Positions 16,531 through 24,925 of a DNA stretch of 47,459 nt are shown here, one piece after another. Position 1 is the first letter of the stretch. Each line of letters opens with the position of its first letter. Source of the stretch: Variovorax sp. KK3 (GTDB taxonomy: Bacteria; Pseudomonadota; Gammaproteobacteria; Burkholderiales; Burkholderiaceae_C); contig NZ_LYVO01000055.1 of the NCBI RefSeq assembly GCF_001984055.1, positions 1 to 47,459 on the forward strand. The letters are read 5' to 3'. A program made the translations under genes and the position numbers. The notes beneath the pieces were generated by a model. The model made no database searches. It was not told the origin of the DNA and worked only from the letters and a program-made list of their open reading frames with translations.

Positions 16531-17267
16531 AGCCGTGGCCTTATCCGTTCTGGATCGCGCACCGCGGCGCGGGCCGGCTGGCACCCGAGAACACGCTGGC
16601 GGCCTTCCGCCTGGGTGCCGACCACGGCTATCGCATGTTCGAGTGCGACGCCAAGATCAGCGCCGACGGCGTGCCTTTCCTGCTGCACGACGCCACCCTT
16701 GAACGCACCAGCAACGGCCAAGGCATCGCCGGCGAAAACGCCTGGGCGGCGCTGAGCCAGCTCGACGCCGGCGCCTGGCATTCGCGCCGCCATGCCGGCG
16801 AACCTTTGCCCACGCTGGAGGCCCTGCTCCGCTTCTGCCTGGCCAACCGCTTCCTGCTCGACATCGAGATCAAGCCCACGCCGGGCACCGACCGGCACAC
16901 CGGCGAGGTGGTCGCCGACCTGGCGGCGCGGCTGTGGGACGACGTGCCGCTGGCCCCGCCCTTCCTGACCTCGTTCTCGACCAAGGCCCTGGAAGGCGCC
17001 CGCTCCGCCCAGCCGGCGCTGCCGCGCGGGCTGCTGCTCGACACGCTGCGCGACGGCTGGCTCGACACCGCGCTGAAACTCGACTGCACGGCCGTCGTCT
17101 GCAACTACGGGCTGTGGAACACCACCACGGTGGCCCAGGTGCACGCGGCCGGCCTGCGCGCGCTGAGCTACACCGTCAACGACGAATCGGTCGCGCGCTG
17201 GCTGCAAGACCTGGGCACCGACGGCATCGTCACCGACCGCGTCGACCGCTTCAGCCCCGTTGGCTGA
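16527..17267 (+). CDS. ugpQ: Glycerophosphodiester phosphodiesterase UgpQ
   Basis: A 246-residue cytoplasmic GDPD-family TIM barrel; E. coli UgpQ has 247. It hydrolyses glycerophosphodiesters to glycerol-3-phosphate and an alcohol. The catalytic HRGAGRLAPENT is near the N-terminus. The metal ligands are in ECDAKISADGVPFLLHD and in DIEIKP. The ATG overlaps the ugpC stop, so it is coupled to the transporter. Together the operon imports and cleaves phospholipid headgroups, supplying phosphate and carbon. Confidence 0.94.
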
Positions 17268-17300
17268 CCCTGCGCCGCGGGGGACGCGGCAACGCCCTTC

Positions 17301-17306
17301 TATGAT
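17301..17306 (+). promoter_or_regulatory. -10 box directly before the mechanosensitive channel gene
   Basis: TATGAT ends only 6 bases before the ATG at 17313, so transcription would begin at or next to the start codon. No -35 stands out and no Shine-Dalgarno sequence fits in the space. Confidence 0.45.
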
Positions 17307-17312
17307 CGGCCC

Positions 17313-19751
17313 ATGAGCTGCATCAGCTGGATGCCCCGTCTCGCGGCGCTGCTGCTGGCCGCCGCGCTCGGCTGCGCGGCCTTCGCCCAGGGCAGCGCGA
17401 ACACCGCGACGCCCGAACCGACCGTGGCCGACCTGCGCGGTCGCCTCGACCGGATCCCTCCGTCGGTCAATACCGTCGAAGAGGTGCGCAACCAGATGGC
17501 GCAGCTCAACGCCATCGGCGCGCAGGCCGACAAGTTCGTGGGCTCTCGCACCGGGCCGCTGGCCGACCTGAATGCGCGCCTGGGCGAACTCGGCAGCGCG
17601 CCGCCGGCCGGTGCGCCGCCTGAAGATCCGGACATCACGCGCCAGCGGGCCGTGCTGCTGAAGGACCGCAATGCGCTCGACGCCGACGTGCGCCTGGCGC
17701 GCCTGATCACGGTCGACGTGCAACAGCGTGGCAGCGAGCTGCTGGCCAAGCGGCGGAAAATCTTCGAGGCACAGCTCACCGAACGCGCCTCGTCCCCCCT
17801 GGGCCGGCAGTTCTGGTTCGACATCGTCGATGCCATGCCCGAGGACGTCGACCGGCTGGCCGGCCTGCGCGACGAGCTGGTGGCCGGCATGCAATCGGCG
17901 CTGGAGCCCGCCAACCGGACCTCGGTTTTCCTGAGCCTGGCGGCCGCACTGCTGCTCGCGTTGCTGGGCAACTGGGCCGCCGAGTACGGCCTGGTCCGCA
18001 TGGCCGCGCGGGTGCTCCCGGCGGGGCGGCTGCGGCGCTCGCTGCTCGTCATCGCGGTGGTGGCGGTCAACGTGCTGCTGATCGCGCTGGCCGCGCAAGG
18101 GGTGTTCGCCACGCTGGACCGCCATGGCATCTGGGGGCCCCAGATCCGGAAGCTGGCCCAGGCCGTCGTGCAGTCGATCATCTTCATCGCCTTCGTGGTC
18201 GGGCTGGGCCGCGCCCTGCTGTCGAACCGGCGCCCCTCGTGGCGGCTGCCGCCCATTCCGGACGGCATGGCCCGCCGCCTGGCGCCCTTCCCCTGGCTCA
18301 CGGCACTGATCGCGGTGCTGGTGTGGGTGCCGAGCCAGGTCAACGCGATCGTCGACGCCAGCTTCGCTGCCGTGGTGGCGACGCACGTGGTCACAGCGCT
18401 GGCGCTGACCGCGCTGATCGGCACGATGCTGCTGCGCCTGCACGAACCTGCCGGCGGCGCGCCGGCCGAACCCGCCACGAAGGACGCAGCCAAGGACACG
18501 ACCGCGGTGCCCGCCGAGCCCGAGCGCCCGATGTGGATCAGCTTCCTGCTCAGCGCGGTCGCGCTGACGGTGGTGGCGATCTGGGTGCTGGTGGGCCTCG
18601 GCTACGTCGCGCTGGCGAGCTTCCTTGCCAACCAGCTGACCTGGACCGGCATCGTGGCCTCGGCCTTCTATCTGCTCTTCAAGTTCGCAGACGACCTGTT
18701 CATGGCGACGGTGTCTTCGAAGAGCAACTTCGGCCAGAAGCTGCAGAAGAGCTTCGGCTTCGCGCCGCGCACGCTGGACCAGGCGGCGGTGGTGCTCTCG
18801 GGCCTGGCTCGGGTCGCCCTCTTCTTCTACATGCTGATCGCGCTGGCGACGCCGCTGGGCACCGGCCCGGGCGAGGTGTTCCAGCGCAGCGGCCAGTTCG
18901 GCACCGGTGTGAAGGTGGGCGAGTTCACGCTGGTGCCGGGCGCGATCTTCAGCGCGGTGGCCGTGCTGGGCGTCGGCTTCGTGGCGCTGCGCGTCTTCAA
19001 GAAATGGCTGGAGGCACGCTACCTGCCGCAGACGGCGCTCGAGCCGGGCATGCAGAGCTCCATCACCACGCTGCTGGGCTACGTGGGCGGGATCATGGTC
19101 ATCGCCATCGCGCTGTCGGCGCTAGGCATCGGCATCGAGCGCATCGCCTGGGTGGCGAGCGCGCTGTCGGTGGGCATCGGCTTCGGCCTGCAGGCGATCG
19201 TGCAGAACTTCATTTCGGGCCTGATCCTGCTGGCGGAGCGGCCGGTGAAGGTGGGCGACTGGGTGGTGCTGGGCACCGCCGAGGGCGACGTGCGGCGCAT
19301 CAACGTGCGCGCCACCGAGATCCAGCTGGCCGACCGCTCCACGCTGATCGTGCCGAACTCGGAGTTCATCACCAAGACCGTGCGCAACATGACCCTGGCC
19401 AACGCCGAGGGCCGCGTCCTGATTCGCCTGCCGATGCCCTTGAGCACCGATGCCAAGCGCGCGCGCGAGCTGATGCTGGCCGCCTGCGCCGACCATGAGG
19501 GCGTGCTGGACGCGCCGGCGCCCTCGGTATCGCTGGAAGGCATCGAGCACGGCATGCTGATCCTGCAGGCCATTGCCTATGTGCAGAGCCCGAGATTGGC
19601 CGGCGGGGTGCGCAGCGATCTGCTGTTCGTGATCCTCGACCTGTTCAAGGGCGCGGGCTTGCCGCTGGCGTCGCCGATGGTGGTCGTGTCGCAGACCGAA
19701 GCGGCTGCCTTGGCGCCGCCTGCGCCGCCGCCTTCGCCGCTGCCGGTCTGA
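17313..19751 (+). CDS. Mechanosensitive channel with DUF3772 domain (MscS superfamily)
   Basis: An 812-residue inner-membrane protein. Residues 1-25 are a signal peptide (AALGCAAFAQG). A periplasmic helical DUF3772 region occupies about 40-200. There follow roughly nine to ten hydrophobic segments, then the MscS core: pore helix SALSVGIGFGLQAIVQNFIS near 610-630 and the beta domain with RPVKVGDWVVLGTAEG. The C-terminal MscS cytoplasmic domain ends in a Pro/Ala-rich tail. Such large MscS proteins (MscK/YbiO-like) release solutes under hypo-osmotic stress. Whether this one has the MscS conductance cannot be told. It is convergent with the small membrane protein gene downstream. Confidence 0.9.
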   Translation: MSCISWMPRLAALLLAAALGCAAFAQGSANTATPEPTVADLRGRLDRIPPSVNTVEEVRNQMAQLNAIGAQADKFVGSRTGPLADLNARLGELGSAPPAGAPPEDPDITRQRAVLLKDRNALDADVRLARLITVDVQQRGSELLAKRRKIFEAQLTERASSPLGRQFWFDIVDAMPEDVDRLAGLRDELVAGMQSALEPANRTSVFLSLAAALLLALLGNWAAEYGLVRMAARVLPAGRLRRSLLVIAVVAVNVLLIALAAQGVFATLDRHGIWGPQIRKLAQAVVQSIIFIAFVVGLGRALLSNRRPSWRLPPIPDGMARRLAPFPWLTALIAVLVWVPSQVNAIVDASFAAVVATHVVTALALTALIGTMLLRLHEPAGGAPAEPATKDAAKDTTAVPAEPERPMWISFLLSAVALTVVAIWVLVGLGYVALASFLANQLTWTGIVASAFYLLFKFADDLFMATVSSKSNFGQKLQKSFGFAPRTLDQAAVVLSGLARVALFFYMLIALATPLGTGPGEVFQRSGQFGTGVKVGEFTLVPGAIFSAVAVLGVGFVALRVFKKWLEARYLPQTALEPGMQSSITTLLGYVGGIMVIAIALSALGIGIERIAWVASALSVGIGFGLQAIVQNFISGLILLAERPVKVGDWVVLGTAEGDVRRINVRATEIQLADRSTLIVPNSEFITKTVRNMTLANAEGRVLIRLPMPLSTDAKRARELMLAACADHEGVLDAPAPSVSLEGIEHGMLILQAIAYVQSPRLAGGVRSDLLFVILDLFKGAGLPLASPMVVVSQTEAAALAPPAPPPSPLPV

Positions 19752-19763
19752 GGCGAAGCCGGC

Positions 19764-20054
19764 TCAGTTGCGCCAGCCGCGCAGCAGCCACCACTGGACG
19801 CTGCCGCACACCAGGACCAGCGCGGCATAGGTGGCGATGCGCCCATCGCGGCCGAAGAAGACCAGGCCGGCCGCCAGCACGACCAGGCCTGCCGCGAAGT
19901 TGATGCCGACCTGCTTCCACAGGCTGACCGCCGCGCTGCGCCCATGCATCGCCAGGCGGAACAGCATGGCCAGCAGCAGCGCGACGAAGAAGGCCGGTGC
20001 GGCGAAGTTCAGCAGGTGGATCAGGAGGTCGAGCGCGGACATGAAGAGGGGCAA
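19764..20054 (-). CDS. Small membrane protein, function unknown
   Basis: A 96-residue, very hydrophobic protein (92 residues if the ATG at 20042 is used). Three membrane segments can be seen: LLNFAAPAFFVALLLAMLF, VGINFAAGLVVLAAGLVFF and IATYAALVLVCGSVQWWLL. It has no recognisable catalytic motif. It is transcribed away from hemA and towards the channel gene, whose stop is 12 bases away. I do not recognise a named family. The even hydrophobic pattern and clean boundaries support a real gene. Confidence 0.7.
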   Translation of the reverse strand: MPLFMSALDLLIHLLNFAAPAFFVALLLAMLFRLAMHGRSAAVSLWKQVGINFAAGLVVLAAGLVFFGRDGRIATYAALVLVCGSVQWWLLRGWRN

Positions 20055-20110
20055 ATGGCCTTCGCGCCGGGGTCATCCGGAAGGGGGAGCGCGCGAGTGG
20101 CGGCGGATTT

Positions 20111-20116
20111 TATAAT
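20111..20116 (+). promoter_or_regulatory. hemA: hemA -10 box giving a nearly leaderless mRNA
   Basis: A perfect TATAAT lies at 20111-20116 and the hemA ATG is at 20125, so the start site would fall within about 3 bases of the ATG. The -35 region is weak. Confidence 0.6.
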
Positions 20117-20124
20117 CCCCGGTT

Positions 20125-21396
20125 ATGTCAGTCTGGGCCCTCGGCTTGAACCACACGACCGCGCCGCTCGATCTGCGCGGTCGTTTCGCGTTCGCCATCG
20201 ACCAGATAGGCCCTACCCTGCAAAGCCTGCGCAGTTCCTTCGGCAGCCAGCGCCATCCCGACGTGGAGGCCGCGATCATCTCGACCTGCAACCGGACCGA
20301 GATCTACTGCGCCGCCGATCACCCTGCCCTCGACCACACGCTCGACTGGCTGGCCGAGAGCGGCGGCGTGTCGCCCGCCCTGCTGCGCTCCCATGCGTAC
20401 CAGCTGCACGACGACAGGGCGGCGCGCCATGCCTTCCGCGTGGCCAGCGGGCTCGACTCCATGGTGCTGGGCGAGGCCCAGATCCTCGGCCAGATGAAAG
20501 ACGCGGTGCGCGCCGCCGAGACCGTGGGCTCGCTCGGCAGCACGCTCAACCAGCTGTTCCAGCGTTCTTTCGCGGTGGCCAAGGAAGTGCGCACCGCCAC
20601 CGAAATCGGCGCGCATTCGATCAGCATGGCCGCCGCCGCGGTGCGTCTGGCGGCCCAGTTGTTCGAGGACCTGAAGCAGACTCGCGTGCTCTTCGTCGGC
20701 GCGGGCGAAATGATCGACCTGGCCGTCACGCACTTCGCAGCCAAGGAGCCGCGCTCGATCGTCATCGCCAATCGCACGCTGGAGCGGGGCGAGAAGCTGG
20801 CGTCGCGTTTCGGCGGCGAGGCGATGCGCCTGGCGGAGCTGCCGGCCCGGCTCGCCGAATTCGACATCGTCGTCAGCTGCACAGCCAGCACCCTGCCGCT
20901 GATCGGGCTGGGCGCGGTGGAGCGCGCGCTCAAGTTGCGCAAGCACCGGCCGATGTTCATGGTCGACCTGGCGGTGCCGCGCGACATCGAGCCCGAAGTG
21001 AAGGCGCTCGAGGACATCTACCTCTACACCGTCGACGACCTGGCACAAGTGGTGCAGCAAGGCCATGCCAATCGCCAAGCGGCGGTGGCCGAGGCCGAGG
21101 TCATCATCGACGCCGGCGTGCGCAGCTTCATGCACTGGCTCGACCAGCGCGTCAGCGTGCCGCTGATCCAGCAGCTCAATGCGCAGGCCGACGAATGGCG
21201 CAGCCTCGAAATGGCCCGCGCACGCAAGCTGCTGGCCAAGGGCGAATCGGTCGAAGCGGTGCTCGAAGCGCTGTCGCGCGGGCTCACCCAGAAGATGCTG
21301 CACGGCGCCATGGCCGAACTGCATGCCGGCGACGCCTCGGCGCGCGAGCACACGGCGCAGGCGATTTCGCGGCTCTTCCTGCGCAAAGAGCGTTAG
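20125..21396 (+). CDS. hemA: Glutamyl-tRNA reductase
   Basis: A 423-residue enzyme (E. coli HemA has 418) that reduces glutamyl-tRNA(Glu) to glutamate-1-semialdehyde with NADPH, the first committed step of the C5 haem pathway. The catalytic Cys is in ISTCNRTEIYC near residue 50, GLDSMVLGEAQILGQ is present, and the NADPH loop is VLFVGAGEMIDLAVTH near 190. A C-terminal dimerisation helix follows. Presence of this enzyme rather than ALA synthase would be unexpected in alphaproteobacteria but is normal in betaproteobacteria. It leads the hemA-prfA-prmC-grxD block. Confidence 0.96.
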   Translation: MSVWALGLNHTTAPLDLRGRFAFAIDQIGPTLQSLRSSFGSQRHPDVEAAIISTCNRTEIYCAADHPALDHTLDWLAESGGVSPALLRSHAYQLHDDRAARHAFRVASGLDSMVLGEAQILGQMKDAVRAAETVGSLGSTLNQLFQRSFAVAKEVRTATEIGAHSISMAAAAVRLAAQLFEDLKQTRVLFVGAGEMIDLAVTHFAAKEPRSIVIANRTLERGEKLASRFGGEAMRLAELPARLAEFDIVVSCTASTLPLIGLGAVERALKLRKHRPMFMVDLAVPRDIEPEVKALEDIYLYTVDDLAQVVQQGHANRQAAVAEAEVIIDAGVRSFMHWLDQRVSVPLIQQLNAQADEWRSLEMARARKLLAKGESVEAVLEALSRGLTQKMLHGAMAELHAGDASAREHTAQAISRLFLRKER

Positions 21397-21470
21397 CGGC
21401 GCTCTGCCGCCGCCTTTGCTGCCGTGCCGTTGCACGGCTCCTTGTTTCCGCCCCCCCCGATCGGTCTCCC

Positions 21471-22559
21471 GTGAAATCCTTTCTGCGTCAACAACTCGAG
21501 CGCTACGTGCAACGCCTCGGCGAGCTGGACTTCCTGCTGTCGCGCGAGGACATCATGTCCGACATGGCGCAGTACCGAACCATCTCGCGCGAGCACGCCG
21601 AAGTGACGCAGGTGGCCGGCCGCTACCACCGTTACCTGCAGCGCGAATCGGACCTGGCGGCAGCGCGCGAGATGCTGGACGACCCCGACATGGCCGAGAT
21701 GGCCCGCGAGGAGATCGCCGGCGCCGAGACCGAGCTGGTGGAACTGGAGGAAGAGCTCCAGCGCCTGCTGCTGCCCAAGGACCCGGAGGACGCGCGCAAC
21801 GCCTTTCTCGAAATCCGCGCCGGCACGGGCGGCGACGAATCGGCGCTCTTCGCCGGCGACCTGCTGCGCATGTACACCCGCCACGCCGAGCGCGCCGGTT
21901 GGCGCTGCGAGATCGTCAGTGCCAGCGAGAGCGAGCTGGGCGGCTTCAAGGAAGTGGTGGTGCGGGTGAGCGGCGACGAGGTTTTCGGCCAGCTGCGCTT
22001 CGAGTCCGGCGGCCATCGCGTTCAGCGCGTGCCCGCCACCGAAACCCAGGGCCGCATCCACACCAGCGCCTGCACGGTGGCGGTGTTGGCCGAGCCCGAC
22101 GAGGCGCAGGCGGTGCAGATCAACCCCGCCGACCTGCGCATCGACACCTACCGCGCCAGCGGCGCCGGCGGCCAGCACATCAACAAGACCGACTCGGCGG
22201 TGCGCATCACGCACATCCCGACCGGCATCGTGGCCGAATGCCAGGACGATCGCAGCCAGCACCGCAACAAGGCCAAGGCGCTGCAGGTGCTGTCGGCCCG
22301 CATCCAGGAAAAGGAACGCAGTGAGCGCGCCGCCAAGGACGCGGCGCTGCGCAAGGGCCTGATCGGCAGCGGTGATCGCAGCGATCGCATCCGCACCTAC
22401 AACTTTCCGCAGGGCCGGCTGACCGATCACCGCATCAACCTCACGCTCTACAAGCTGCAGACGATCATGGAAGGTGACCTCGGCGAGGTGCTGGCAGCGC
22501 TGCGTGCGGCACGCGAGGCGGAGCAGCTGGCGGAGCTGGAAGCAAGCCTGCCCGCATGA
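21471..22559 (+). CDS. prfA: Peptide chain release factor 1
   Basis: A 362-residue class I release factor (E. coli RF1 has 360). The codon-recognition tripeptide PAT is in RVPATETQGRIHTSACTV, which identifies RF1 (UAA/UAG) rather than RF2. The peptidyl-tRNA hydrolysis loop GGQ is in SGAGGQHINKTDSAVR. The GTG at 21471 is the start that gives the family N-terminus (KSFLRQQLERYVQRL); no clear Shine-Dalgarno precedes it. The reading frame stays open far upstream inside hemA, but that part is antiparallel in character to RF1 and not coding. The stop overlaps the prmC ATG. Confidence 0.95.
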   Translation: MKSFLRQQLERYVQRLGELDFLLSREDIMSDMAQYRTISREHAEVTQVAGRYHRYLQRESDLAAAREMLDDPDMAEMAREEIAGAETELVELEEELQRLLLPKDPEDARNAFLEIRAGTGGDESALFAGDLLRMYTRHAERAGWRCEIVSASESELGGFKEVVVRVSGDEVFGQLRFESGGHRVQRVPATETQGRIHTSACTVAVLAEPDEAQAVQINPADLRIDTYRASGAGGQHINKTDSAVRITHIPTGIVAECQDDRSQHRNKAKALQVLSARIQEKERSERAAKDAALRKGLIGSGDRSDRIRTYNFPQGRLTDHRINLTLYKLQTIMEGDLGEVLAALRAAREAEQLAELEASLPA

Positions 22560-23401
22560 GCACGATGACCACGATGACCGTCGCGCAATTGCTGGCTGCA
22601 GCGGCTGCGCAGGGCGTGGAACGGCTCGATGCCCAGTTGCTGCTGCTGCACCTGCTGGGTCGGCCCTCTGGCGACCGGGCCTGGTTGCTCGCGCACGATA
22701 GCGATGCGCTGGACGACGACCTCCCGGCCCGCTTCGCCCAGCTCTGCAGCCGCCGCATCGCTGGCGAGCCTGTGGCCTACCTGCTGGGCGAGAAGGAATT
22801 CCATGGGTTGGGCCTGCAAGTCGACGCCCGCGTGCTGGTGCCGCGGCCCGACACCGAGACCCTCGTCGACTGGGCACTCGATTGCATGCAGGGTCGCGTG
22901 GCGCCAGCCGTGATCGACCTGGGCACCGGCAGCGGCGCGATCGCGCTCGCGATTCGGCATGCGCGTGCCGATGCGCGGGTGACCGCCGTGGATCGCAGCG
23001 CCGATGCACTGGCCGTGGCGCGCATCAACGCGCAGCGGCTGAAGCTGGACGTGCGTTTCGCCGAGGCCGACTGGCTCGCGGGCGCAGACACCGGGTTCGA
23101 CCTGATCGTCTCGAATCCGCCCTACGTGGCAGCCGGCGACCCACACCTGGCGGCGCTGCAGCACGAGCCGCTGGGCGCGCTGGTGTCCGGACCCGACGGG
23201 CTGGACGACATCCGCTGCATCGTCGATCGAGCGCCCGCGCATCTGGTCGACGGCGGCTGGCTGTTGCTGGAGCATGGCTGGGACCAGGCCGAGGCGGTGC
23301 GCACCCTGCTCGCGGCCCGCGGCTTCGTGCAGGTCCAAAGCCGCGACGACCTGGCAGGGATCGCCCGGTGCTCGGGCGGAATCTGGCGCACGGTGAAATA
23401 A
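22556..23401 (+). CDS. prmC: Release-factor glutamine N5-methyltransferase
   Basis: A 281-residue SAM-dependent methyltransferase that methylates the Gln of the GGQ motif of RF1 and RF2. An N-terminal helical release-factor-binding domain covers about 1-75. SAM motif I VIDLGTGSGAIALAI is near 118-132. The substrate-binding NPPYV is in DLIVSNPPYVAAGD near 185. The ATG overlaps the prfA stop (ATGA), so the enzyme is made together with its substrate. Confidence 0.95.
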   Translation: MSTMTTMTVAQLLAAAAAQGVERLDAQLLLLHLLGRPSGDRAWLLAHDSDALDDDLPARFAQLCSRRIAGEPVAYLLGEKEFHGLGLQVDARVLVPRPDTETLVDWALDCMQGRVAPAVIDLGTGSGAIALAIRHARADARVTAVDRSADALAVARINAQRLKLDVRFAEADWLAGADTGFDLIVSNPPYVAAGDPHLAALQHEPLGALVSGPDGLDDIRCIVDRAPAHLVDGGWLLLEHGWDQAEAVRTLLAARGFVQVQSRDDLAGIARCSGGIWRTVK

Positions 23402-23431
23402 TCCGCCAACTCATTATTTGGAGCTCCCCCC

Positions 23432-23758
23432 ATGACCGACGTCCAGCAGCGCATCGACGACCTCGTCAAGACCAACGACCTCGTGCTTTTCATGAAGGGC
23501 AACGCCAGCTTCCCGATGTGCGGCTTCTCGGGCCGCGCGATCCAGATTCTGAAGGCCGTGGGCGTCGATGCCCGTACGCTGAAGACCGTCAACGTGCTCG
23601 AGGACGACGGCATTCGCCAGGGCATCAAGGAATACAGCAACTGGCCCACGATTCCGCAGCTTTACGTCAAGGGCGAGTTCGTGGGCGGCTCGGACATCCT
23701 GATGGAGATGTACGAGTCGGGCGAGCTGCAAACGCTTCTCAACGGCAGCACCGCCTGA
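23432..23758 (+). CDS. grxD: Monothiol glutaredoxin Grx4
   Basis: A 108-residue monothiol glutaredoxin with the CGFS active site (PMCGFSGRAIQIL, near residue 30). The glutathione-binding segments WPTIPQLYVKGEFVGGSDI and LVLFMKG are also present. It carries and transfers a 2Fe-2S cluster bridged with glutathione. A GGAG ribosome site precedes the ATG. It follows prmC after 30 bases. Confidence 0.95.
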   Translation: MTDVQQRIDDLVKTNDLVLFMKGNASFPMCGFSGRAIQILKAVGVDARTLKTVNVLEDDGIRQGIKEYSNWPTIPQLYVKGEFVGGSDILMEMYESGELQTLLNGSTA

Positions 23759-23851
23759 GCCTGAAACCCAGCCGAAGCGAGAAAACATAGACATCCGCCG
23801 ACACCGGGCACGGCTTATGCTGTGTCTGAATGTGTTCGATCGGAGGTCTTC

Positions 23852-24859
23852 ATGGATTCCCGCCCGTCCCGCGACCTGGTCCCTGCACCCGCGTCGCCAT
23901 TCCAGTTGCCGGTGGCGCATCTGCGCAGCGTGTTTCGCACGCATGACGTGGAGCGCAAGCTGGCCAAGCTCCCCGACCGCGACCACGAACACCTGCGCAC
24001 CACCTACGAGCGCATGCTGGAGCGCGGACCCGAGCGCTTCCAGGTGAAGCCCAGCGGCGTGCCCGAGATGACGAGCCTCTATGCCGAGTTGCCCAATTTC
24101 ACGGAAGTGCTCGACGACATGCGCCGCCACGTCGCCCTGGCGCAGGACAGCCGCGATGGGCTCGAGGTGACGCCCATGCTGCTGCTCGGCCCGCCGGGCA
24201 TCGGCAAGACCCACTTCGCAAGACGACTCGCGGAAATGCTGGGCACCGGCATGTCGCTGGTTCCGATGAGTTCGATGACGGCCGGCTGGCTGCTCTCCGG
24301 CGCCTCGTCGCAATGGAAGGGTTCCAAGCCCGGCAAGGTGTTCGAAGCGCTGGTCGAAGGCCAGTACGCCAACCCGGTCATGGTGATCGACGAAATCGAC
24401 AAGGCCGGCTCCGATGCCCAGTACCACCCACTCGGCGCGCTCTACGGTCTTCTGGAGCACGACACCGCACATGCCTTCGTCGACGAGTTCGCCGAGGTGC
24501 CCATCGACGCGAGCCAGGTCATCTGGGTGACGACCGCCAACGACGCGCGCGGCATCCCCGAGCCCATCCTGAACCGCATGAACGTGTTCGAGATCGACGC
24601 ACCCTCGCCCGAAGCGGCCCGTCAGATCGCGGCCCAGCTCTATGCGTCGATCCGCAAGGCGCACGACTGGGGCCGGTTGCTGGCGGACGAGCCCACGGCC
24701 GATGTGCTCGACCACCTGGCGACGCTGGCTCCGCGCGAGATGCGTCGCGCGCTGATGACCGGGTTCGGCAATGCCCGGTTGGCCGGGCGCGACGAGGTGC
24801 GCGTCGACGACCTGCCGCGCGCCGGACCGGGCCGTGGCCGCATCGGCTTCGTTCAGTAG
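23852..24859 (+). CDS. AAA+ ATPase (Lon-like ATPase domain, no protease domain)
   Basis: A 335-residue stand-alone AAA+ ATPase. Walker A GPPGIGKTHFARRLAEMLG is near residue 110-128 and Walker B is VMVIDEIDKAGSDAQY near 177. Sensor 1 is in VIWVTTANDA and the arginine-finger region is PEPILNRMNVFEI. The N-terminal 100 residues carry no catalytic motif. Core and order resemble the ATPase part of Lon, but no protease domain follows and no partner protease is nearby. CGGAGG lies 5 bases before the ATG at 23852, which decides the start over 23822. The substrate is unknown; a chaperone or remodelling role is likely. Confidence 0.85.
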   Translation: MDSRPSRDLVPAPASPFQLPVAHLRSVFRTHDVERKLAKLPDRDHEHLRTTYERMLERGPERFQVKPSGVPEMTSLYAELPNFTEVLDDMRRHVALAQDSRDGLEVTPMLLLGPPGIGKTHFARRLAEMLGTGMSLVPMSSMTAGWLLSGASSQWKGSKPGKVFEALVEGQYANPVMVIDEIDKAGSDAQYHPLGALYGLLEHDTAHAFVDEFAEVPIDASQVIWVTTANDARGIPEPILNRMNVFEIDAPSPEAARQIAAQLYASIRKAHDWGRLLADEPTADVLDHLATLAPREMRRALMTGFGNARLAGRDEVRVDDLPRAGPGRGRIGFVQ

Positions 24860-24925
24860 CCCGTCGGTCGTCATCCGGGCTTTCGGCCCCGCTCATGGCA
24901 CCATGCGGTCTGCCAAGACCGTCCC

